A DNA stretch of 64,000 bases from Nautilus pompilius (taxonomy: Eukaryota; Mollusca; Cephalopoda; Nautilida; Nautilidae). The stretch is taken from the NCBI GenBank assembly GCA_018389105.1, contig JACATO010002204.1:434001-498000 (forward strand), given 5' to 3'. The notes below the pieces were generated by a model that made no database searches, was not told where the DNA came from, and was given only the letters and a program-made list of their open reading frames with translations. A program made the translations under genes and the position numbers. Shown one piece after another: positions 39,540 through 53,853 of this stretch (its first letter is position 1; each line of letters begins with the position of its first letter).

Positions 39540-40740
39540 CTACAAGCATAATGGTATCACCATAATGGAGTACATAGTAAAGCAAAAACTTAATAAGCTT
39601 AAATTAGGTGGAGGGAGATGACTTGATGATATTATTCCTAGAATTCTAAAATCTAGATGAAATTAAATACCCTCTTAGTAGGATTTTCAATCAATCGATC
39701 TTTTTCTTCAGCAAGGTGCCATGAGATTGTGAAATTGCTGTTTCATCCATTTTTAAAGTAACAAAAGTCAATCACAACATTACTGACCAGTTAGCTTATG
39801 GAGTAGCAAAGGCTAAATGTTAGAAATAATCAATAAAGAAAAACTTATGGATTACCTAAAACAGAGCATACTGAGATATTCTAGTCTTACAAATCCCTTT
39901 AAATTTATGAATGATGCTTTTTGATGATAGTAATTTACTTGGACTTCAGCAAGGCCTTTGATATGCAGAAATTAGTTTTTCTGGCTCAGTTTATTATAAA
40001 ATCGAAAACAACATGTTATTTTAAATGGTACTAAATCTTCATTCATAAATCCTATCAATAGAGTAGCCAAAGGTTCTGGTTATAATTTATGCAAATGATA
40101 TTGATATTAGGTAGATTAATAAAATTAAAGCAGCTTGCAGATGATGTCAAGTTATATGGCAAAGCTGATACATTTTTTGGCAACAGTCAAATCCAAACAA
40201 TTTAAATATGTCTGACTGAGCAATCAAGTAGCAAATGAACTTGAGCATTTTCAAGTGTAGATGTATTGATATGCATCACAGAAATTGTAACAATGCAAAT
40301 AGCTTGAATGATAGTTTTATTAGGAATACTGATGAGGGGAAGATTTTGGCATGACTATATATAACTTGAAATGGAATAAGTTATGCAAACAAGCAGCTGA
40401 TAGAGTAAATATGATCTTATGGTTAATGAAAATGCAAGAGGTGCTTATTGTCTTATTTAAAGCTTTAACTAAACCACATTACAGTGTGATGCTGACTTGG
40501 TGGGAGAGTGATAGTCTAGAGATTATTTAAAGGCATTTTACTAAAATGAACTAAGAAAGGAAAGATCATAGATATTCAAAAAGTTTAGCAAAACTAAGAT
40601 GTCTTACTCTGGCATATTGCAAATACTACTTTACCCAACATAGTTGTTTAGTCTACCAGTAGTAAATGTGTTTAGAAACATATTGGACAGACATTTTGAG
40701 AGGAGAGGAACTCTATATGAGTCCTAAGACTTCTTAGGCC
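39540..40740 (+). mobile_element. CR1-like LINE remnant, reverse transcriptase region
   Basis: Pieces of a non-LTR reverse transcriptase follow the normal order on the plus strand. EYIVKQKLNKLKLGG is near 39570. A QPVSL-like word and LEIINKEKLMDYL lie near 39790-39860, and VIYLDFSKAFD at about 39921-39953 is the catalytic A block of RT. QLADDVKLYGKAD at about 40133-40171 is the C block, with the paired Asp. MHHRNCNNANSLN and NGISYANKQ words of the thumb and connection follow, and then an IIDIQKV region like the CR1 tail. Stops and frame shifts are frequent, so it is old and dead. No endonuclease domain and no 3' tail were found, so both ends are approximate. It starts about 230 bp after a mariner fragment. 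Confidence 0.8.
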
Positions 40741-43700
40741 TCTGCAAATAATTGTCAATAATCAAAACAGTTCTAACAGGTTCTTTCTCTGCTCAACTTA
40801 ATAGTATTTAGCCTGTTTATACACAGGAGCAGGAGATCTTTCCTGAAATATCCAATATCCTTTGCATATTTACAGAAAAACATCCTTATCAATTACTAAC
40901 AGTAACCCTATAAAAGAAAAACAGGAAAAAAAGACTGATCAGAATTATGTACAGTTTAAAAAATTTTCATAGAACAGAATTTGTATGAAATGAACAATTG
41001 TAGGTGTTTATTTTTGTAATTATTATTGCTATTATTATACATATTTTCAATCATAGAAAAGTCTTTTTATTGACTCTTTGAAAAAAATAGTGGTCTTTAT
41101 ATGAAATACAGCATGGTGGACATGAGTAGTATAAGAAATGACTGCCCTTAATCATAGCTGGGACTGGGGCAACTGAATTAGATGAGTAGAATGGGAAGGT
41201 GGGCCTCTATCAGTCAGAGAAATAACTACATCTAATACATATTTTCAAGTGTTTGTGCATTTGTTTGTTACTCTTTCATGGCTGAACATTAGCACCTAGA
41301 GATCCCACACTTTGGATGTAGGTACTTCAGAATCTGGGCAAGATTTTAAGCTACCACACTAATGAAGGTACCTCAGGATCAAAAGCAGAATCCAAAGATA
41401 TCAGAGCTGCCTGCCTGGTCTCAAAGGCCAAACAAAGGCCACCTTTCATGGTTCAGAGTTACTACAGCTTCATGGTACTCATTCAACTCAGAAGTGATCA
41501 CAGATTTTTTTAACAGTTGGCCTTAAATTAAAAGACAGTTGAAAACCATCAATGACAGGTTTTGAGATCATACATGGTATAACTTTGAAAACTAAGAATA
41601 AAAATTCATTTAGTAATTTGCTACAGGTTTGTCAAAATCTTATAAGCTAGCCATGTATTGTGTCAGGTAATTTTTTAGATTCCTAAGCAAATCAGCTGAA
41701 CATAACCATCATGGAATTTTAAAAAAGCTTCTTTTAATTCTAAAGAATTCAGTTCCCTATAAAACTCAGCTTTGCTATGTCCATCAATAAAGTACAGGGT
41801 CAATCAATTAGAGCTGTTGGCCTCAATTTGGATGGTCCATGCTTTTCCCTATAGACAACTGTATGTTGGATGCTCAAGAGTTGGCCAAAAAAAACAAAAT
41901 TTGTTTTGCTTTTCACTCCAAGAAAAAACTGAAAACACTGTCTATAAAGAGACTCTTATGGAACAAAGTTAAATTTAAGTGCACGGGTTATAGAATATTA
42001 AGAAACATATCATTAGCATCAGTTCAATTTTCATTCAATGACTGTGTATTTAAACAAATAAATTTCTGTTTTCCAAATTGATATAAAACTACTTTTTCCC
42101 ATGCCAAGCTATTTGGCTATATGGGGCTGTTGGAGAGAAATAGCTCTGAGCAGCCAGGCAGAAATTTGGTTATGCTATTTGTGAATTCTAAGAGATTAAA
42201 TGAACACACATTATTATGTTAAATTGTTCACAAAGTTCTATTTGGTAAACCAAATTAAATAAACAAACAACAAATGAATATTCCATTTTCTACACCTAAA
42301 ATATAAATTTTGAAAGTTCAACCAAAGGACTCTATTCTTTAGTGAAAGCAAAACCAGAATCTTCTAGGTTCAATACAACCAATAGTACATTGGTGATTAA
42401 ATGTTTTATAAAAGTGCTTAATATTTCAATAATACAGCAAAACAGACATGATAAACTTAATTTCAGAAAATTTTTAAAAAAATTATTGTTCTCCTCTACT
42501 AAATAATAAAAAAAAATTATATCATTAGTTTGAACTCCCTGAGGCAATTCAATGTTTATAAATTTAAACATCAGCATTCACTTTTCTCAAAATATTACTT
42601 CTTTGCTAATTCTTTTCTCATTTTATTCTCACCCATATTGCCGCTCCTTAGAAAAATAAATTGTTTTTAATCTTTTCCTTAATCTAAAATCACATCTATT
42701 CATTCTTTTTTCGCTTCCAAATTTCTCTTCATTTGGTGTCTGTAGACATCAGGCTGCCTGCCTTTGAGCTCACTTTTAGTATTTTCTTCAAAATTCTTTT
42801 AGTTTTCTTTCTCCATATTTGAAATTCAACACTCGTAAGATTTTACAATTAAATATGCTACTGAAAAACATTTTAATCATACTTTTCAAGACCTTAAGCA
42901 GTTTAAGTATTATAACTTCTGTTAATCATAGATTAAAAGGAACACACACACACAAAATGCTGCTGAAATTCTGAGAAACTACAAACAACAATCTGCCGCC
43001 AAATGAAGCTGAGAATATAAAACCCAAACCTTTAGCACCGCACAGTATTTCACTGCATGCCACAGCAGATTTCAAGCTATCCAATTGGGTTTATTTCCTC
43101 TGAAATTGATTTAAATTTAATTATAGTTTCAAATTAAAGTTCCTAATACATTTTAAAAATCTTTTTATGCAAAAAAGTTTTTTTTCCCATAAAAGTTTAA
43201 TTAAAATTTTAGAAAAAAGAATAAAGAAAAATTGACTCAAACACTTGTAAAGTGGCAGACTTGAAAGGAGTTAAACACAGCTGTTAACAAGAAAAGTTGA
43301 TAAAATTACAAACTGAAAGCTCTAAAATAAATAGCATTAATCTATTCAATTAAAAGTTAGTGTTGCAAATACATTTTAGCACACTTAATCAAGTTAAAGA
43401 TGACGTTATATATTCATTCAGACACAATGCATGCATGCATTAATCTCTCCATATCATCCAGTTTCTGACAACTTTTGTTTGTTATTTCTCTCTACACAAT
43501 GGATAATTAAAAATTCAAATCCATTTAAGTTTCACAATTAGTATCCTTGTATTTAAGTTTTTCATGTATAATCTAGGATGATCCTAGTTTCTTAAAAGTG
43601 TATATATCTTTTTAAAAATTGCAAATAAAATCTATTAAATCCCAAATAAACTAGTGATTTACATATAATCAGTCCATGTGGCAAGCCAGACCACCAGTTC

Positions 43701-46700
43701 CCTAGTTATAGCACTAGATTCTGAGATTGCTTGGCTTTCACAACGACAAAAAGCAGCCACACTTACTGAACAAGTGTGTGTCAAATGGAATTTTATTGAA
43801 CACTATGTACTATTAAATTTAGTGCACAGTACTTTAGCTATCTCTGGAACATCAATGAGAAAAAACAGCATAGCTCTCTCCTCTATTTGTGCACATGGAT
43901 TCTGATGTCGCTGATGCTTCTACTTTTATATTTAAAACCTTCCCAAAAAATATGAGATGGCATTTCTTGAAATATCAGCATGAGAATATCTAATGAATTT
44001 TATTTCTTACATACATTTGATCATTTGTCATTACTAGCTTTAGCTCTGAAACAAAATCATTAGTAGTAATATACATGAAAACGCTGTGGAATTCAGAGTT
44101 GCTTCAAATTTATGTTCACTTCATTTTATTTATCCATCCAAGATTTCTCTTTAAATCACTGCACATTTTTTTTGCATATTAAGTTTGTTTTTGTTTTTTC
44201 TTTATGATAATGTTCACTGATAAATGTACATTATGACTTATGCCACATATTGTGCATGTAGACACTAATAAATGTACTTCCAGTATGCAGCAATAATAGT
44301 TGTAGCTTATTTATTATATTATGCACCATATTGAGCAGAAAGTAATAATAATACGAGCATAGTTACCTAAAATTTTTTGGCAGAAATTTTATTTCCAATC
44401 TTGATAATTTTCCTCCTTTTGCCCTTGGAAACAAACACAATCACTACATTAAGACACTGTACTTCAAAATAAAATTTTCATGTATACCATAAAAAATTCC
44501 TATATTCTGCCAGTCACATTTGTGGAAAATAAATGCAATTTTTAGATATTATAAATTTAACACAAAAACTAAACTAGGTGAGAAAAAGACAGACCAACAA
44601 CTAGGCTTACAGTGTGTGTGTGTGTGTGTTTTAAAAGAGTGCAGAGTAAGTAAATTAGCGATTGAGAGAAAAATTAATAAGAATAAACCTAATCACTGAA
44701 TACTGGTTTGGAAAGAAATTGAGTAACATTTCATAATTTATAATCACTACAGAACCTAGTACAAATCCCAATATCACCCACTATGAGATTAATACCATTA
44801 AATAAAGCAGAGTTGTCACACCAAGACAGATAAAAGAAAAACCATAGTACATTGGACACTCTTTCCATTGTATCCAAAACTACAATTTTGACATTTTACA
44901 AATTATCTAACTGACATGTGTAGACTTTTGCACACTGTGTGTGTTTCATACTTTTTAAATCTTCCATTATTCATTGATGAACACTAAAATTTGACACTCA
45001 ATCCAAGTATCAACAAAAATAGCTGAAGATGAGGTTATGTATTTCACCATCTGCCAGTCAATACCAAGAGTAAATTGAGTAACGGGAAACAGAGTATCTC
45101 AAAGTGAGGCTAAAAGAAACCATTACAAAATCACTACACATATTAAATAATGTCCAGATATTGGAATATCTACTGCACTGTTTCTTTCCAAACATACACA
45201 GACATAAACAACTAAATATGTAAAAAAATATGTATCCAGGAAGAAATGAATTAAAATATACTTTTCTATATTAGCAATACTGCAAAACTTCCTAAAAACA
45301 AGAACCTGGAGTATTTAGGAGCAGAACGAGCCAGATGTCAAAATGAGAACAAAAGCAATTTGCATCATCTGAATGCCTAATCTATCTAGTTTTAAAAGCT
45401 AATCTTGATCAAACTTTGGGAGGCCTTGTGTGAGGAGCATAAAATATCAAATCTTTGACCCAACAAACAAAGAGGACAGAAAATTTTTTTTAAAAAGTGC
45501 CATATCTTCCAAATGGCTGCAAAGTCACATAAATCAAGACAGTGACTAATCAGATTACAAATATTTCCCAGTATTTGTTTTTCTCTTTTCTTCTAAATGA
45601 TACCAACCCCATGTGACAGAGAGACATATCGTCAATCAACCGGACTTGTATCAAAGTGATTAACTGTCCCACAAGCTTGTGATAATTAACAATTCTGTCA
45701 AGCATGCAGTCAAACCAGATAAATTTTAATTACTTAAACTGCATCTTGCAAACAATGTTTGCCATTACTCAACCATGTCATGGCAGCAGCATTGACCCAT
45801 CAATACCAAGATGTGGTAAAGAATTTTGTTTTCTTATCTGGCAATCTGTGGAAAAGGAAAGTTAAAACCTGATATTGTCTGAAAATTTATTATTAGCTTT
45901 TGTGAAAAAATAAATTATTTAGGTAAACATAGATTTGCATAAAATATTTTGGAGTGACTATGTGGAGCAGCAGGACCTATTTTTATACTCTTTCTGATCA
46001 TTGAACCTTGACATACACATTCTTTCTCTATCCAGTTTTTTTTCTAATTCTCATGACACCTCTGCTACCACACAGGTAACCTAGCACCTGAACAGATGAA
46101 TTATTACTTCCACACAGCAGCAAGCCAGCATAAAGTAAAGTGGCTAAATAGCCACTTAGCTCTTAACTTATAGTGGCGGCATCTACCTTAACACAAAAAA
46201 ATCAGAACATTTACTATTTATCCTGACTGACACTTTGAAGATTGCTAAAATTTCCACATCACATGCTAAATTTGTTTGGATAAAATTTAATAAGAGTCCA
46301 TACAAAAATCTTCTAAATTCTGTGCTAAAAACACAACAATGTAATCCACATAATTTTGATCTGCATATAATATACTTGATTCAGTTACAATGAGAAAAAA
46401 TAATCAAAGTATCAGATAAATGTAAAAAAAAATAATTAATTAAATATATCAGTAAATCATGGACTTTCACACAATGTTTTTTTTGGGGAGGGGTCTTTGA
46501 AAAAAGTAGAAAAATACCAATGATGTCAAAGTTATGAAGTTTGCCTACTAACAGACATTAAGGTTTTTTAAATAATTTGTCAAGCTCCCACCCCATTACT
46601 TTAAATTAATAAAGAACTTTATATCTGCTCAGTATATAAGCACTTATAAAAAAATTATCCTTCTGTTAAAGAAATCAATTCCTAAGAAGTTACTGAATAT

Positions 46701-47184
46701 AGTCAATTAAAAGATAAAGAGCAGAGATTATTATGTAACATTTTTAGAAGAAAACATTAAATGTGAATACTATCTACATTCTCATGCTGGTTAAAACAAT
46801 AAAGAAATTAGTTAAATCATCCAACTATGTATTCCATAGCTCTGTTTTTATTTCTCAATCAGTTGAAATTCTACTTTGTTGATAATGTTATTTAAATTCA
46901 TAAAAATAATTATTTAGTTTTCTCTAAAAGAAATTATTTTTATTTTTATACAAATCTTTGCCATAAAAAGCTAAGCATTTTTAAAATAGTAAATTTGTCC
47001 ATGATTTACATATCCAAACAGTGACACCCCTATAAAATAGATCATGAGATGCTGAAAGTACGTGGTAGATAAGATATTTTCACATTTACTCGGAGTCTGC
47101 TCTGTCTATGCTGTATTTCTGTCATTCTTTTCACCTCACTGTGTATAAGCATTGTACATCAAATAATTCACTGATACTCTGCCA
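40741..47184. other. Noncoding stretch, no gene seen
   Basis: A GT microsatellite lies at 44612-44629. Blocks at 42960-43140 and 45630-45800 are less repetitive and rich in homeobox-type sites (see findings). The frames at 41772-42081 and 43678-43905 have no recognisable motif. Confidence 0.5.
44612..44629 (+). repeat. (GT)n microsatellite
   Basis: Nine GT units. Confidence 0.9.
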
Positions 47185-47570
47185 CTTTTATTGCATGCAC
47201 AGAGTATATTGTTATTGCCACATTTGCAGGGACTGTTAATAAAATCTTTCAGCTATCGCAGTGCCAACAGCACTAGTTTGTGTTCTGTAAAACAGCTCCC
47301 ACATACACTTGGATATACCGGACAGGTTGCTTGACATGTGGCATGTTAATAAGGGCCATCATTTCTTTGCCTGGTAAACATGCAGATTGGCATTTTATTC
47401 CCCTTGTGTATTGGTGGTTCATAATCTTTAGAGTATCCATGGGTCTGAAGGGTTGATGTGGCTTCTGATCCAGCATATTTACAAGCATGGAAGGTATGGA
47501 GCAACAATGCAGGCAAGCATTTGAAATCTATGGCAGATATTTGTATATCTGAAGAAAATGCCATGGGAAA
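47185..47570 (-). pseudogene. Decayed fragment of an unnamed cysteine-rich protein family
   Basis: On the minus strand, blocks appear in an order that I recall from a large set of unnamed invertebrate proteins, usually multi-copy. First is LPALLLHTFHACKYAGSEAT, resembling the LPxxHAFTGCDTxS block. Then comes MPICMFTRQRNDGPY, and HVKQPVRYIQVYVGA, resembling an H-x-x-R-x-x-YQ-x-x-W helix. Last is FINSPCKCGNNNILCACNKS, resembling a terminal C-x-C / C-x-C-x-K-x-G cluster. The blocks lie in different frames, so the copy is dead. Composition is less AT-rich than the surroundings. The family's role is not known to me; its copy number in genomes suggests a mobile element. The assignment rests on motif order only. 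Confidence 0.4.
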
Positions 47571-50500
47571 TTTTTATATACAGAAATAGTTGTTATGTTA
47601 CCATTGTTCAATGAAAGAAACCTGAAGGAGCTATTTTCGTAGAACTCAGCATGGACACATGCAAACACAAACAGTAAAAACATAATATAGCATATTTGAT
47701 GTAATAAGTGTTATCAAAAATATGTTAACATCAACAGTATGAATGAATAATAATATCCATAAAAATTCCAGTAGGAAAGACTGCCATATTCAGTAACTTT
47801 AATCATATAATGGGTTTAAACATGTCAAGGTATAGCAATAGCATGCACATAATTTTCAGATTATCAGTCATCCATTACTCTGAGAACAAAGGGAGGGAAA
47901 CAAATTTTTCTTTTCTAGCAGAGTGAACCACCAGACTGGCATGTCTGTGTTTTCCGCAAGTTCATACTTCTAAACTGATCAAAGCGAACAACGTAAATAT
48001 CTTGATAAGATAATCATGAATGCAAACAAGAACATAATCAAGATACGTTCTATTGACTTTCTTCACAACCACCATCTTCTGGTCCTTTGATGTATTTTAG
48101 CCCTATAATCAGAAGGGACACTTAAAGCATTCTCTGGTGTTGCTTGTGAAATGTCAAAAGGTCTTTGTTTCATAATTAAAATGGTTTCTATTTAGCAAGA
48201 GTGCTTCATGTTTGGTCAAGCTAAAGGACAGAGCAAATAAATTCCCATAGCCATCATTATGGCCACCCCAATAAGTCTGAACCTAAAAGACAAGCATCTT
48301 CCTTTCCTTCTCTCCTAAAATTTTAGATCTTAACAAGTTATACACGCCATAATCATTTCCTCTTTAAATCTCAAACCAATTTTAACTGACACAAGATACA
48401 TTGATGGCTAAAATTATTGGTTCACCTTTTATTTTTAAAGAAAATACTGAGTTTCTTTATTGTGTCATAAAGCAACAATGCATTTTCAACAAAATAAAGC
48501 CAATTAAATATTGCTTTAATATTTATTGAGTCTTTGTACTAAATAAATATTCTTAATGAGGTAACCTCAAGATTCAACTACAGATTAACAAAACAGTAAA
48601 CTCAAATAAATGCATGCTTTTAAATATTTTTTTTCTGATTAATGAATATTATTTTAACAACAAAAAAAGGCTAAATAACAAATCAGAAACAGAACAAATG
48701 TTTAAACATTTCATTATTCATAATATAATTACACTTAAAATAAAAATCTCAATAACTGTAGTGGATGTAATAATTTTGGCCATCCTGTACACTTTTAAAA
48801 AGTATAATCTATTTCTTATACTATACATAATAAACCATCTTCCATTATAAATATAAAAATAATATTTAATATTGTCATTAATCATTCAGCACAGCTTATA
48901 TAAATCTTAAACATTTGGAATATTCTTAACATTTATTATGTGGATTTGGTTAAAAATAATTACAATAATAATAATTTAAATATTTTGAACCTTTTAGTAA
49001 ATAAGTTACAATCAGCGATGTACAAGACTTCATTTATTTCTAATCACTGTTTCCATTCTCCATTTTCAATTTCTTACTTGTTAATTAAAATATTTATTTT
49101 CATAAAAAATCCTTTTTTCTTTTTATCATATTATAAAATGCTCTCACTAATCTAAATTAATTTAAGAATGAGTAGAAAAGTACCTTTTTGCAAATGAACA
49201 TTAAATTAGAAAGAAATATATTGGCCAAAATTGGGTTTGCTCTGCTGATACATTTGATCACCTGTATTGTATACAGAGCATCAAATTCTAGAATGTAGAA
49301 CAATCAAGAATATGTTTTTGAATATGATCCATGAATGTATAACAAAAAAAGTGGCAGCATTTTTCTCTAATTACTGTTTTCTTTTCACATATAAATAGGC
49401 AGTTTGTTTCCTCTCTCCATCCCACAGCAAAAACAAAAAAAATAAAATATTTATCTTTAGTTTTTTTCATTTAAGTTATTCCCTTCTACATTGTGCACAT
49501 ACATATAGAAAACCAGAAAGTATCCCTTAATTGAATTTTGCTACTGACATATCATTAAATCATTAACTTACCTAGAATACCGATGCACTGGAAATTCAAC
49601 AAAACTTCTTTATCTCTGAGTATGCATAAAGTAAAGAGTTAATACCATACTATGGAAACATGCAAATCCAGGATTATATGCACAGACAGACATGTTTATC
49701 TATCTACTTTTTGTCTTGTCACTGTATAGTTACACTAACCTTAATTGTTGATGTAATTAGCAGTGATACTCATTATTAGAACACAAAAGGGGAGACTCTC
49801 CCTGCATACCTGAAAGGTGAGACTAAAAACAGTTTATGTGATCTGTTCTAAACGAAAAAAACCAAAATAACCTGAAGCATTAGATCATAAATTTATATTA
49901 TGACTTCAAAAGAAAGAGAATAGAGTAGCACAGTAAAAAAATATCAAATCTAGGTAGCATTAGCACCAAGCTATATATATTTGAGTGCTAGTTCTCAGCC
50001 TGACCTACAGCATTCTATATCAACTTGTTTAAAGAAAATGTAGTATATTTTTAACAGTCTCAAATATTTTATAAATTGATTTTTAAAATATCTTTAAACA
50101 ATTGCTAACACTCAACTTAGGATAGTATTAACAGTAAACAATGCCTAAACAATTAAATTATATTTCATGTGCTCTTCACATATTTACTATAGATGATGAA
50201 ACAACTCAGATAGTTGCTACAGCGCAGTGGGCAAATAGTAAGAGTACACAAACAAATTACAGTAGCTTAGACCAAAAAAACCACACGGGGAAACATAACA
50301 TATAAAACTATATATATCAGGTAAGTGGAGCTTTAGAAACTTAATGTTGTTCATGTGAGCTACAAGATGATGAAAGAAAAGCAAATACAATAATAAACAA
50401 CAAAGAAACAAAGATTTATAAAATCTCAGCTATTTAATTTTTCTCACTAACTGAAAGTGAAAATATAGCCAAGTATACATATTCTCAAAGTTAGATCCAA

Positions 50501-53500
50501 TCACTTGTTTTATCAAAAATGACTTAAAAACAGCCCAGATTACTGAAGAGGTCCCTGCATGTTTGGCTATTCTCATAGGATACCGATTACTCCTTTATTG
50601 ATTCTGTCATGTTGTCAGATTAAATTAATTTGTCCGTTAACCCGGTCCTGAGAAGCTGGCCAGTAATTGCAACCAATTATACATGAAGTTTTATGGCCAT
50701 GGCAAGCAGGTGACACAGTTGGACAATCTATATTCTTTATTTTCAGCTGGTGATGAAATACAGGCTAGTGCCAATAGGTTCTCAACAAGAACAAGGTGAA
50801 TGGACTGTAAACTTTTAAGTTAAAAAAACTGAAAACATAAGTTAAGCACAAAGATTATCACAAAAGTGATCACTACAATAGAAGATCGACTTACCCATTA
50901 TAAAACAGCTATGAATACTAGACAGAGTTAATAATATTCAGTGTCCATCAATGTATATAGACTGACTGCAAAATAATTAATAAAAAGCCAAACATATCCT
51001 AAATGTACATAATGGAAGAAAAGAAAAACTTGCATAAACACTTATTAAAAGAAGAGAGATAAGCGATAACAATCCTTGTGAACCTTTCTTATTGTAGTAT
51101 TATTTTTCTATAGCAATAAGATCTCCATAAATATGATAATGCATAACCAAAGAAATATTTTAGTTGAACATCGGATGTTTATTAGTAGCAGGAGAACAAG
51201 GTGGGGGGACTCATTTCTACTTCAAATTGTATAATTGTAAGAAGGTATCAGCATGAATTCCACAGTTTTTTTTTAAAAAAAAAAACCCTGGTAGGCAAAC
51301 ATTTTCATTCTTTCTTCTTTTTATTTGTAGGTTGAATTCAAAGACATTGTCCACCAGTCTCCATTTAAGACATTTTAAAGAAGAAAAAGTAAAAATAAGT
51401 GGTGACACCTTTAATTCTGTATTTTTTCTTTCCTTTTTCTTTGCAGGAAAACAAAAACATATTCATTTTTACCTGTAAGGTAATCCAACTTATCTTTGAC
51501 TGCAAACTTAAATCATAAATTGATAATCCCATGCAGTGACTCCATGGGTCAAGCAATATCTGGATGTACTCCTTGCATACTTTCCCTGCTGTTCGTCCAG
51601 CATAATGATACGGTGAATAACAATGCATCTATACAAACAAATTATGAAATCATGATAATACTTATTGTAAAAGTATTTATTAGTTAAACAAATTCTATAT
51701 GTATCCCCTTACTGCAAATCACCATCTGAACAATTTATTTATTTTTTAATTCCAAACTTGCTTGACCACCTTTCACAGAACAAGACCTGCTATAGCCATA
51801 AAGACTTCCTTTTCATTTAGAATGAAAAATTTCTTGCAAAACTATGTACCTTATATTAGACAAATTTAATGGAAATACATAGTTGTTTTTTTCTGATGGT
51901 TTCTTTGTTCAATACTGAGATCACTGAATTAGTGGGAAGTCTGTGAAATCCAGAGGAAGCTTCATTCCATCAACATTTTAAAAAATCATTCCCACAATAC
52001 ATTGGTGCCATTAGACTTGATGGCCCAGTTCTTAGATACAACAATGGAATTTATGATTAAAAGAGAATTATGCCAGTTTAGCTGTAGCACTGCATTATGG
52101 GAATGTTCCTTAAAGCAGCAGTTAACAAAATGTTTTTATTGATTCTGTAACCACCCCAATTCAAGTAAAAAAAAGACAAAAAAATACTTTTGTCTGGTAA
52201 ATGTTTTCAATGAAAATTCACTTTAATAATAGTAATTTTGCAAATGTTTAATTAATTTTATGAAGAACAACCCCAAAAACAAAATGAGAAAACTGGAACT
52301 TTAGAGAAGGGAAGTAACTCAGCTGGTAAAGTTTTCCAGAGTTTATTAATAAAACAAATGCTGTAGAAAAACATGTCCTTAATGTATCAGTAAATATGAT
52401 GCAGAGATAGATTTTGCTCAATTTTACTGATTCTGAATCATTCATCATGTCTTTTATATTTTTTTCTGAATATATATATACTTTTAAGAACAGGATTATG
52501 TTAAACAGTAAAGAGCTTCAAAGAAGGAATTTCTACAATCTGAACATGTTGTGCAGCATAACAGAACTAAAATTTAAAATAATAAAATATACATATTTTT
52601 TTGTTTTCAAAAGATTACAAATTAAACTGAACAAATTTCTAGAAAAAAAATTTGATTTTTAATGATTTCAGTGCAAATAGAAATAAAATTCATGGACTAA
52701 AATAACATTTAACCATTCATTCATAACCACTATTTTGGTTTTGTTAAACTTATATAAGAAAAATCCAACCACCAAAAGGTAAGTATAAGCTGGTGATAAT
52801 GCAGTGATTAAGAGAAAGAGGTCAGGTCCTCTACACAGCTAGTCTTCCTAACAGCCAATTTTAAAACCTTTGTTTGCTAGTAACTGAAGAATCCTTTATA
52901 TAAGACTCTTCTTGCCAGCAGAAATAATAAGTAATGATTTCAGGGAACTGATTACAATTAAGAAGCAAGCATTCAAACCTGAAATATATGAATATCCAAA
53001 ATATGATTCTGCAGAGTTTGTGGCAGATATTAAAATAAAAAAAAACAAAAAAAAAAATAAAAGATATGTACCTGCCAGGGATATGTGTGTGTGTGTGTGT
53101 TCAAAAACCATGCTTGCTTGTTTTTGTAACTGCTTTAAGTTGAGATTATGTAACATACCATACAATCAATTGTTGGTCAATATGTAACAAAATGCTTACT
53201 GGTTCTTATGAAATATTAAGCTGTATTTAAGTAAAGGTTATTTCTATAGCAATATTCTGCATATGCAAGCACACACCAAATGCATTAATTCCATCAACTG
53301 TTTAACAAGTTATGTTGTAACAAATGCAGATGCTAAAAAATTCACTCCAATACAGCTGAATTTTCAGCATTGAATTATGGGATCTAAAAGGTTCTAAGAA
53401 TGCAATGTTAAAACATGCTAAAGCAAAATGGTTATAGCTCAAAGTTCTGTCACTTAATAAAAAATGTCATTAAATTATCCTACAATTCAAACACCAACCA

Positions 53501-53803
53501 GTTCTGTGTTGTTTCTTCTCAATGTTGTTCTGTTTTTCATATGTTCAGCACTGCCCTTGTGGCTGCATATTACCATTAGAGAGCATGCTTAACATCTACA
53601 AATGAGTGGACTGTCACTTAACATACATGAACAAGTTAACTAGTTCGTATTTCTCCACCTTGTTTTTGGGAAGATGTAATACATTTCCTTCTCCTTGTAC
53701 CAGCTTTTAATTTACTATAAAACATTAGCCAAAATAAATAGCTTTGAAGTGATCTAAGAAAATGTGGTAGATTTTTAAATATTGAGTTTTATTTAGCATA
53801 TCA

Positions 53804-53804
<1 letters not shown>
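47571..53804. other. Noncoding stretch, no gene seen
   Basis: Very AT-rich at 48400-49200. A GT run lies at 53083-53101. A more balanced block at 50560-50800 carries a TTTTATGGCCAT site and paired TAATT sites (see findings). At 51419-51446 a strong polypyrimidine tract ends in GCAG with a possible donor about 35 bp later, but the 35-bp piece between them carries no coding signal. Confidence 0.5.

Positions 53805-53850
<46 letters not shown>
53805..53850 (+). repeat. (ATT)n microsatellite
   Basis: About fifteen perfect ATT units. Confidence 0.95.
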
Positions 53851-53853
<3 letters not shown>

